Source: Phlebotomus papatasi (taxonomy: Eukaryota > Arthropoda > Insecta > Diptera > Psychodidae). Taken from it: a stretch of DNA of 64,000 bases. A program made the position numbers and the translations under genes. The notes beneath the pieces are model-generated. The model was not told where the DNA came from. It did no database searches and saw only the letters and a program-made list of their open reading frames with translations. Below, piece by piece: positions 35,137 through 45,400 of the stretch (its first letter is position 1; every line of letters begins with the position of its first letter). Where the stretch lies: NCBI RefSeq assembly GCF_024763615.1, contig NC_077222.1, positions 48,050,001 through 48,114,000 on the forward strand, given 5' to 3'.

Positions 35137-37824
35137 AAGGAAAAGTGATTAGACAATCTTAATTTTTTCCATCAAAAACCTTTTTAATATATACAAAATA
35201 ACTATATATATAGTTTTCTTCTGAATATTGCTGTTGACCCTTTCATTGATACAGATAAAATGTGTGTTAATTCAATTATCTCATAATTGCTCTAATCTAA
35301 ATAATTCGAGCATGAAATCTGATGCCTAGGATATATCAAGAGAAATATCAGTCGAAAATAATTCAGTTTGTCCAATTACATTCGATCGTGTATGTGTACA
35401 ACTTCATCAAAAACACCCCAAACTCAAGCCGTTTAATTGCATTCAGCAGTATGCAAATGAGATGCATAAAAGTTTAAGCATGAAATCAGGACGATTGAAT
35501 TGATTTGCGAGTAGGTGAAGTGTAAAATTGCGATTCAGCCAAAATATAAATTACAAATTAAATGGTGAGAATATTTTCGATAATTTCCTTCAACTATTAG
35601 TCGCTGTTGTTTGAGGGGATGAATCAGCGTGGAATCGAGACAGTCGGATTGAGGATTAAGATTTAAATTGAGTTAACGCGTAGTGTGGGATCGTTTATTG
35701 GAATCCCATTTTATACCATTAACTCCATCCCATCCTCCGGATCATTGTCACGCGTGAACATATCCCTCTTACGTTTGTGGCACCCCTTCGACCAAAAAAA
35801 AAGTCTCTTTCTTATACAAGTGCGCCTCTCCTTCATTGTACTATTTCGCCCTATTATCATCAAGTCGACCGGAAAATTAACCTCACACCGTGAGCTGGAG
35901 AGTGTCTACGACACCCAGAACATCCTCCCTCTTCCTCTGTCCTATTCACATTTCCTCCACTTCAGGCCAATAGTTTAGCCACTCGAGAAGGGCAAAGGAG
36001 CTCTATATCTAAATGTGAATCCCATCTTTACGATGCCCACCCAAATCTCCCTATTCTCGCAATCTTTGGACGATTCTTCGGAGCAATTGTACCGTTTCGC
36101 ATCAAATTATTATGGTATTTGTATTTGTCTCCGCACCATCCCCCCATCAAAATGTATCTTTCAATAATCATTCACTCGTGTTATCTATTCATGAAATTTT
36201 ACTCTGTACGAAAATTGCACGAGGATTTATCAGATTTACCCTTCTTTTATTGCAACATCCCCGACAGCCATCCTTTTTTTTTCAAATCCTGTGTCTCGTT
36301 GACTCAAATTAAGCAATGAAGTCACCATCAACATGATGGCTTTTCTCCACTTCTTCGTCGAGAAGTGCTTGAGATGAAAAGCCAACATAGAGGATAAGAG
36401 AAGAGAGACACAAATGGTTATTCTCATTTTGATCCTTGGGAGAAAAGAATTTCCTTAATTTTCACCTATGTACTCCAATTTTCCGCCTAATCAACTTACA
36501 AATATCCCATTTTCTCGATTTTCTTTTCGGAACGCTTCACTTACTTTATCTCTAAAAGGTTTTACTCGCATTTTGTGGAGCGAATATTCTTTTAAGCATT
36601 CTGTTGCAGCAACTAACATACAATGGAAAATTATTGGACAATTTTGTACCTTAGCTATTAATCGAAAAAAATCCTTTACTTGGTTTTTGTAATAATAAAA
36701 TAATAGGTTTCTCGGTGTAATTTTGCCAATTTGTGGTTTCTCCTAGCTCTGAAATTTTTAAAATTGGTGCTGCTTTGTCTAAACCGTCTAAACCCTATGC
36801 TATATGAGATATGAGATATAAGACATGCATAATTAGAGTGGTTGAGTGATTCAGAAAAAAAAGACTTTCTTTGTAAAAAGATAAGATATTAAGGTCATTT
36901 AAGAAACTCAGTTAATTGATGATATTTTAGGTTTTAGGATCGCGTGACTTTTCCCTTCAAAAGGGTGACTTTGGTATACCTTGATGTTCGTAAGCTTTTC
37001 TTTAATAATTCTAGCACTTAAAGTAAGTCTTCATTTGTCGTGACCGATCGGTGAAGACCATCCCTAAGAACTAGAATTAAAAAAAAACAATGTGGCAAAG
37101 TCATCCTTGGAGTGCAGTCACCCGTATTAACGGCATTTAAAGACAGTGGAAGATAAAATAGACAGAGTATAGTTTAATTTTTTAAAATAATTTTGAAGAT
37201 TATAAGAACAGAACATTCTTACCTTTCTTTACACGATCTCGAGTTCTAGATTAGGCTTATTTTTAGTCAAAATATCTTCTTTAATTCCAACATATTCTTT
37301 TCACAAAACCACGACTTGAAAATTAAATGGAAAATTATAAAAGTTGTATTTTTGTCTTTTTTGTTTTACACTGACTTCTATGAATTGAATCATTATTTTC
37401 TTCCGAAAACGATAAATAATAATTGCCTTGCGATGAAATTAATGTTTCCAAAAATAACTATTGATTTTATGTAAATTTATGAGCTACAGGCTGTAATATT
37501 GATAACCGAAGGTTCTTTTCTGAATATTATTCTATAAAAATTCTATAGTTAATCGTAGTAAAATTTTCAAAAATTCTTACTACTGAAATTAAACTAAAGA
37601 GTCTTTATATATATTTTAAATACAAATAAAAGTCGCTTTTTTTATAATTTAGATTTTATAATGCAGAAATGAATGTTATTACCGTTACTACTATTCTCGG
37701 GTGCACCAAAAAAATGCAAACTATGTGAATAAAACAAATTCTTAGATCTCGTTCAAAGGATGTTATTTTGAAATGTACCTATGAACTGGTATGTCTTGAA
37801 AAATGACTTCCTTGCCATCCCTAA
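35137..37824. other. Gene-free stretch
   Basis: 35.2-36.5 kb is complex and non-repetitive; overlapping short frames at 35685-36430 on both strands have no recognised domain or splice context. 36.9-37.1 kb has a weak inverted pair (TGACTTTGG / CAAAGTCA). Confidence 0.35.
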
Positions 37825-38061
37825 CTAAGGTAAAGTACCCTCTAGTCGGCCGGTTTCTCAACTCGGCTAGTTGAATTATTTAACCAATTTTTTTAACGTT
37901 TTATAGTCAATTTCTATGAAATTTTCACTGATTTACGTTATATATATACACCTTCTAATGTTAAATCGGTAAGACCATATTATAACATATCTAAGTAAAT
38001 TGAATAAATAGTCGCACTGGCCGAGTTGAGAAACGGGCCGACTACAGGGTACTTTACCTTA
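37825..38061. mobile_element. Family N MITE
   Basis: TAAGGTAAAGTACCCTCTAG and its inverse CAGGGTACTTTACCTTA; then GTCGGCC / GGCCGAC and TTCTCAACTCGGC / CGAGTTGAGAA. Confidence 0.75.
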
Positions 38062-38239
38062 TCCCATAAATGTGTCTTATAGCTAAATTAATCAATCCGG
38101 CACAGTTTCTATGTTTTTGATTTCGAAGCGTTCTAAAGTTGTGGGGAAGATACTTAACACAATTAAGAAAAAAGTATAGATTTTCGAAATTATTTTAAGC
38201 ATAAGTTTTTTATATTTGAAGCATAAAAACCTCTTAGTG

Positions 38240-38740
38240 AAGTCGGGCTTTTGCCCTGAAAGCTTCCTTATGGAGACCAAGGCTTATCGCGGCCAATTGC
38301 CTGGCAGCGACCCAGCTCTGTGCCCCCATCCGAACACTTCCAGGCCATGTTACCGACTGACTGACTGTGTTGCCTGTCAGCCAATCTCCCCCACACGGCG
38401 GGCAACAGAACTATACCGCCAGTAAAAGGCCTTGCTTGGAGCGAGAGGCGGGAAATATGAATTTCCCGCGAACAGGGAAGGGAATCCACCAGCCGGGCTC
38501 TATTTCGCTATCGGGTGTAAAATCTCGACTACATTAGGCTTAAATTTAAATGATGACGATTATCATTCTGTACTTAGAAATAAAACTTATTCATATTTTT
38601 TTTTGAATTCTGAAAGATAATTGCTCACTTGGGAGCAAGGAAGGAATCTCCAAGGAGCTAAATCGGAGCTCCTGGACAGTCCCCGGGGACTGACTGATCT
38701 TTCCACCACGAGGCTTCTCGACACGAATAAATTGTTCAGT
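38240..38740. other. GC-rich island of unknown origin
   Basis: Markedly GC-richer than its surroundings, with a short TGACTGACTGACTG run and open frames on both strands (63 to 73 codons). No domain recognised and no splice context. May be the remains of a retroelement; I cannot place it. Confidence 0.35.
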
Positions 38741-38945
38741 TGATCACGAAACCTTTATAGAAAAAGTTATTCATCAACCGATTTGTGCGAAAATTGTACG
38801 AGGGATTCATATTTCAAATTAGAAAGCAATCAGATACTTATAAGATTGTCTTATTTTTATGTACATGATTGTTGTGCAAGTTAATGTAGTGCATGGCTAC
38901 CGATCATCTAATCATGGTTATTAATTGGTTCCAATCAGCCTCTGG

Positions 38946-39111
38946 TGCCCTAGACACACTTACGATTTAAGCCGAATTCGGCTTAAGTCGTAATTACAAA
39001 TAATGATCAAATTACATTTTCATCAGTTTCTGACTAATCCGTTTCTCAGCTTAGGTAGTGAGAAACTGATGGAATTTTAGTCAAATCATTATTTTGATTA
39101 TAATTAGGGCA
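38946..39111. mobile_element. Family C MITE, copy 3
   Basis: Begins TGCCCTAGACACACTTACG and ends AATTAGGGCA; the right end is decayed. Confidence 0.55.
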
Positions 39112-39370
39112 AATAAAGCAAATTCAAAGCCTGTTCCAAATGGAAACTTTTCGCTACTTCAAATGGAAACATCATTTTTTCCATGATAAATACAGAATTA
39201 AATTTTTATTTATATATTTTCTATAACTCAGTTTCATTATTTAGTTAATTTGGCTCCAAATAAAGCGAAAATCCATTCATTTTTACAAATAATAATTTAT
39301 CAATTTCTCAGAAAAATTAAAAGTGTATGTTTTCACCATCAAATTTTTCATCAATCAACCATGTTTTCTA

Positions 39371-39511
39371 ATGGCCTCTACACATTGGGAGAAATTTTTG
39401 TCAAAAATATCTTTTTTGAACGAAATTCCCTGCAGCGTTGTAGGGGGAAACGTCAAATTTCTGTCAAAAACGCAATTTTTGACGAAAATTGCTCCCAATG
39501 TGTAGACGCCT
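39371..39511. mobile_element. Family B MITE, copy 2
   Basis: TGGCCTCTACACATTGGGAG and CTCCCAATGTGTAGACGCCT between TAA repeats; internal TGTCAAAAATATC / GACGAAAATTGC arms. Confidence 0.75.
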
Positions 39512-39759
39512 TAATGAAAAACACATTAAAGTGATTGTTCTTTATTACTTTTTTTTTACTTATATGTAATATTTCTGGCAGAATTATGTGAAATTAAGTA
39601 CTAATCTTTATTGTTAACGGTATGTGAAGTTTTCAACTGAAATAATTACCTATTTTGTGAACAAAAAGAATTCTTCTGAAGTGTCTGCAAATGCTTCAAT
39701 TGGAAATACCGGAAATATGATTTTTTTTAGAGATTTTCTTATTGTCTCAGATGGGAAAG

Positions 39760-39840
39760 GAGAAAAGACCAGGAATAAGAACAAATCCTACACTCAAGAG
39801 CAACTCAACAGGATTTTGGAAGCTTTTCGTCGCGGTTTCA
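39760..39840 (+). pseudogene. Possible psq-type helix-turn-helix remnant
   Basis: The frame around 39765-39835 reads KNKSYTQEQLNRILEAFRRG, which resembles the first part of pipsqueak/CENP-B-type helix-turn-helix domains. The second half (the AA..G.P.STL helix) is not present; the frame drifts and stops at 39893. Could be a decayed pogo-like transposase or chance. Confidence 0.25.
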
Positions 39841-40091
39841 CTTACACTGTTTGTCTCCAATTAGAAAATTTCTCTTTTCTCCATTTGGATTAATTTTTTT
39901 CCAATAGAAGCATTTTGCACTCGTGTATTTTTCTTGTATTTAAGAAGTTTTCATATATTAAAGAATTTTCACTAAACTGTAACATTCTAAAAGAGTTAAG
40001 GAGAAAATTTATGTAATTTTCTTCTCAAAAATATTAACATAATGTGATGAATCTTCTGTCAAAGTTAAAGCGTCTGGAAATGGTTTTGAAT

Positions 40092-40151
40092 TAGGACATT
40101 TACCCTACGTTGAGCTGTTTCTCGGCTTAAGTCGTAAGTATGTCTAGGACA
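40092..40151. repeat. Family C fragment, copy 4
   Basis: GGCTTAAGTCGTAAGTATGT and CTAGGACA followed by TTA; right end only. Confidence 0.5.
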
Positions 40152-41205
40152 TTACGGTTCACTCGCTGATCATATTTATCACCCCCCGATTTCACCGATA
40201 ACTGAATATCCCTTATGTAGTATTTTGCAGTCTTGTATGCAGAATCAACCCTCTGGCAAGTTGCCTGAAATTTGAAGTCACTTTCTCATACTTCGATTTA
40301 AATTTATATGGGAATTTTTTTGCACTTGCTACCGTTATGCTAAATATTTAAAAAGTGAGAAGTTTTTCCATATTATAAGATACCTTTCCGTATGGAGGGA
40401 TAAATATACTAAATTTTTATTAAAATAAATTTTTTCCTCGGAGCACTGTGAGCTGAGTCCGAGATCAGTTTAGGAATTGGCTTCAAATAGCTTCATATAA
40501 AAAGGCCAACTTGCCAGGCGTTTGCGCAGAATAAGGAAAAATTCGGCTTTAAGGACCATTCTTACTTACTGCTAGTAGTAGGTACCTATTTGTTCAACTT
40601 CCGTTCAATCTCTCACGTTCAATGCTCACAATTTCGTCAATTTCAATAAAAAAAAATCATTATTTTGAATTAAATCTTACCACGTGAGCTGCTATCCATG
40701 ACTGTCTGGTGAGGTCACCTTACGTCTACATTCAAATTCAGATCTAATTACGTACTGTGTGAAATGTTTTGAGTGGAAAAATGGAATATAGAATTTTCGA
40801 CAAAACCATTTCTTCTAACACGAATTTCGCAGTTTTTCAGTACTTTCAACGTAGCTCTGATTCTAATAAACCAATTACATTCTTGACTAAAAATCAAAGG
40901 CCTTTTTACCAACAATGTTCAATAACAACGTTTTAACCAAATTTTGAAATTTGTAAAATAATGACCAGAGAAGGTGTTGTTTAAAAAAATCCATTTTAAC
41001 TACTTTCAATAATGATATTTCAAGTAGAGTACGTTAGGATAATTTTGAACAATTTTGAACAGTGAAAGAAGACCACAAAAAAAGAAGATGAAAAGTACTC
41101 CTTCGTGGTCTTTTCTTTTACTCATTTGAAATAGTGAGGAAATTTCAAAATTCAAAAATTCTCTTCAAAATTATCCCATTGTACCTTACAAAAAATACAA
41201 TCATT

Positions 41206-41385
41206 AGTGGGAAGTGGGGCACCTTTGAAATTGGTATTTTTCTCTTATGTTTTGTTGGAACTCAGCCATATCATAATGTAATTTAGCTTCTCAATCTGTG
41301 AACCTAAATTATATCACGATAACGCTCAATTTTATTTAAAAATAGATGAAAAATCCTAATTTCAAAGGTGCTCCACTTCCCCCTA
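41206..41385. mobile_element. Family E MITE, copy 2
   Basis: GTGGGAAGTGGGGCACCTTT and GGTGCTCCACTTCCCCCT ends with internal symmetry, flanked by TA. Confidence 0.75.
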
Positions 41386-41469
41386 GATAGTTTTATTGTG
41401 AAAGTGTTGAACAGACTTCAGTCCGCTTGGTACTTAATCCCAAAAAATTTATGTTTATGCAAAGAGAGG

Positions 41470-41625
41470 CGACAATCAGAACCAATGATTCCCAACTCAC
41501 AAATTTAACCCATATAGAGACAGGGAAAACTTCCTGCCTCCACCCAGGCTTGAACTGTAGGCCTTTCGCTATCTAGATGAATGCTCTAGCAACTGAGTTA
41601 TGGGGTCATTGGCTCTGATTGTCTT
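41470..41625 (-). mobile_element. tRNA-like SINE head inside an inverted repeat
   Basis: On the minus strand from 41607 the sequence has an A-box-like TAACTCAGTTGCTAGAGC (41602-41585), an anticodon-arm-sized segment and a B-box-like AGTTCAAGCCTG (41557-41546), as in a tRNA-derived SINE or tRNA pseudogene. It is bracketed by GACAATCAGAACCAATGA (41470) and its inverse TCATTGGCTCTGATTGTC (41607-41624). Confidence 0.55.
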
Positions 41626-42470
41626 TGCCACTGATCTCAACCAATTGCTATGTGCACTTCAACTCGTTTTCGACTCACTACGAGCCTTAAGAAACGGTAT
41701 CATTTTATTAGGTGTTTTTGTCCATTATCAATTTTTTTCAAGTCTGATTCACACCTACAATTTTCTAAACGGATTCTATTATTTTGACTATAACTGCGCA
41801 TAACTGTATCTTTTGAAATTCGAAGATGAAACGTGTATTTTTAAGAAAAGAACTTTATCTAAGCACAATATTAATTGACAATGAGGTCTCAATACAGCAA
41901 CTGTTCGTAGCTAAAATTATCACAATTTCTTAAAAATTGCAATTGAGATAAGAAACATCCGACAGTGTAAAAAAAATGTTTTGAAATGGCGTTATAATTT
42001 AATTTCCAATCTTATCTCACGCCTTAATCTATCGGACAGAATAGTCTCAACTCAGATTTAAACTGTGAATAATTTACCGCGTTCACTAATGTGCACATCG
42101 TTTTAAAATATTAAGCGTAATTGGCGTTACTATTAATAATTCAATTCATCATGGGACTAATAATTGTCACGTGTTCTGATTAATCACTGGGAATCGCCAT
42201 AAGAAATTATGCTGCGAAATTTCTTGAGAATACAAATTGCTCTATTAATAGCATGTATGTGCCTCATATTTTCATATGGACTGGGATCAAGACATCTTGA
42301 AAATAAAACAATTTTTAACAGCGAAATAGAATTTTATGTGCTATATGACATATTTAAAATATTTCTTGCTGAAATCAATTGTGTCTTTATCGCAATATAA
42401 ATTTCTTTCATCCATTTTTTTTCTTTTTCAAATCACCTAAGAAAAATGGACGAAACAATTCCTTTGTCTT
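41626..42470. other. 3' flank of the MARCH5 gene
   Basis: AT-rich, no gene. No clear AATAAA on the minus strand near the stop codon, so the poly(A) site is not assigned. Confidence 0.4.
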
Positions 42471-45400
42471 TTACGGCTGTTGAGCCTGATTTGAACGAGA
42501 GGATCTTGGATTTTTACTTACATACGCCGTCACATTTTCCTCATTGTAGTCCAGGATCTTTCGTTGTTTCTTCCGGATGAATTGCTGTTGTTTGTGGTAA
42601 ATCTTAAGGGCACCCTTTACAGTTATAAATGCCAATCCACCAATAATTGTACGATGCAAATTATTTTGAATTGACTCAAAGAAAATACGGCCAACAATTG
42701 AGGAAACTGTGGGCAATAGAATGGCTCCACAGAGAATTCTTGTGGCTGAAACAGGATCTGATAGAATTGGCGTTGTTAATGAACTTTCACTGGTTTCATT
42801 CTCCTCACTCTCGCTGCAAAATTTTAGAAAAAAAAATCCTTTTGTGATAATTTCCCCTTCGAAAAAAAAAAAACAAAACAAAGAATCAATCCCCTTAGCG
42901 AAATAGACCTCACCTAATTGGAAGAACTAAATTGAGAAGGGGAAATTTCCTGGCGACTGTTCGGCGATTCTGAAGGAACCGCAAAATGGCATCCTCCCAG
43001 CGGATCATCTTACCCAGCACCAATCCAACTGGAATAGCTGGCAAACCAATTAAGAGAACAAGTGGATCTGAGTTCTCCATCACGGACAGTCCTTCCTTGT
43101 GGCCAACCACCTATAAATCCCATCAAATGTTTCCTTGAGCACCCAGAGCAGAGCAGAAGATAAGCTTCATGTGTAATTGAGAACACTTACTTGCAGTATT
43201 GTTATGGCCCCATAAGTAACGGCCGTCCAGTAGAGAGAACCAACGACCACACCAGCAGCCAAGAAGGGACTCAGGCGCTTGATGAGTGTGTCAATTATTT
43301 CCAAGAAATTCACCATAGGTCCCATATTGGGGAAGACTATTATGTACTCTGTCTGACACTGAGGACACACCACACACTTGAGGGAATTTCCCTTCTGCTT
43401 CTCATCCACCCAACGCTGCAGACACACTTGGTGAACCTGCCCATTAGTTCCAGGATATTTTATTTAATAATCATACAAGGTTTCATGGCCCATTGTGAAT
43501 TTTACTCGGAAAATTATGTATAAAACATCAAGATAAATTAAGAACATAAATTGATAGAGGGTGATTTTGAACTTTTACTTTGTTTCTTAAGCCAAATTTT
43601 ACGAGCATAAGTAAAACTGGTTACTGATTATTGTTTATTCCGTTTATTCAATTCTTTAATTGATTGATTGGTCATATCCGGAATTTTAGCCACGATATCA
43701 GTATATCTGATAATAGAAGAAATTATTTATAGCAGTTTTTTTAAATCTATATTTTGCAGAAAAAAATAATATTTAAACGGAATTAAGACCCCATCACATT
43801 GTGAGAAATCTAAGGCAAAGTTTGGAATTTTAAAGAAAAAAATTTTCTCGATTTTTTAGCCAGCAATTTACTTTTCAATTTAGTCACGCTTCTTCGAACC
43901 ATTACTAAAAAGCATGTTTTTGTTTTCTTTAAAGTACCTAATCGAAATACTTTAAGACACTAACATATCATTCGAACTACGAAAAATTGGCCATTGGTCC
44001 GGGAACAAGGAGTTCCAATTTTTCGAGAAAATTCGCAAGTTTTTCGACATATTTTACACCACGTTTTGTCTGGTAAAATAATTTATGAACAAGAAATCAA
44101 AAAACAAGAAAGGAAGCAATCCTTTGGTGAAGTACGAGATTAACTCTTCTGCTTAGATGAAATATTGTTTTTGTAACTTCAGACACTTTGAATAATTTTG
44201 TCCACCGCGAAGTAAGTTTTTCCAAAAAAGAAAGTCCCAATAGCGGATTCTTTTAAATAATTTTTCTTAAGAATATTTTGTAGTTTAAACATAGGCTTAA
44301 AAATAGTTTAAATGTTGTATACTTTTATATGCTCAAGCAGTTACGTGGGTCTCGCAGACCAAAAAAACAGTAGGGGAAAGTGACCATGCTTGATACGATC
44401 CAAGCTTGATAATAACTATTTTTTTTTCTTGTGTTAATCAATAGTTGTGACTCTTAGCAATATATTTTAATAGCTGGTCCTAAGACACACATTTCCTAAA
44501 AAAATTAGGATCCCAGCTCTTTTTTCCTAGTTTCAGGAAGCAAAAATCAAAAATAGGTCCAAAACTGTAATTTCAATACATGATATTTCATAAGTTTTTT
44601 CTTAATTAATGTCGCTGTTCAGGAAAAATACTATCATAGGCACATAGAGGGTTCATCAGTATTAATATTTATGTAAAAATATTTTTACTTGGGAACACTG
44701 TTTTTGAGGGAGGTGACAAATTCATAAATTCTACCTGTGTCCATCCTATATTTTAAAAAGGGTCCATGAATGATAATTTAAAAGTGGTAACTCTATCATT
44801 AGATGTGATTCTTTCATAATTACACCTATTGTAATCCTCCAATTTTATCGACTTTTAAGGTTGTATGTAAATTGACATTTTCTTGGACTCAAAGTGAAAA
44901 AATGGTTTTCGCTAGTGCCCTAATCTCATAAAAACATGGCTTAGAAAAAATTACATAAAAGTGATTTTAAAACTAATAACCAGTCGTACAAACGATTTAA
45001 GCAGATAGATTAGAGTTTCGTCTAAATATTGATGTGCAATTTTTTGTATCCGGTGAAATTTTTACAGCGAAAATGGGCCTCCGAATTGTCGAATCAATTA
45101 TTATACAGGAAGGCCCCGGACCCAACTTGTATAAAAATCGCCACTGAATTTCCATTTTCTTCTTGAGGAAAATCTAAGGTTTTTCAAGAACTATTTGAGG
45201 CGGGATTATGAACCTAATAAGTGAGACATTTTTTTGTCATAGTGGAAGAATCACTTTGGTTTGTGTGGTAATCAGAAAATAATCACAAATCTTGAAAATC
45301 ATTTTACAGTATAAAGCATGATCACTTTCCCTATATTTTCTTTACGTCTTTTTTTGACAAAATAAAAAATAATAATTTGAGCTCTTAAAGCACAACATTT

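Noticed and set aside
35685..36430. Overlapping short frames on both strands
   Set aside because: They overlap in several frames without codon bias, domains or splice signals.
36940..37130. Possible MITE with TGACTTTGG / CAAAGTCA ends
   Set aside because: Inverted pairing is short and imperfect, with no target duplication.
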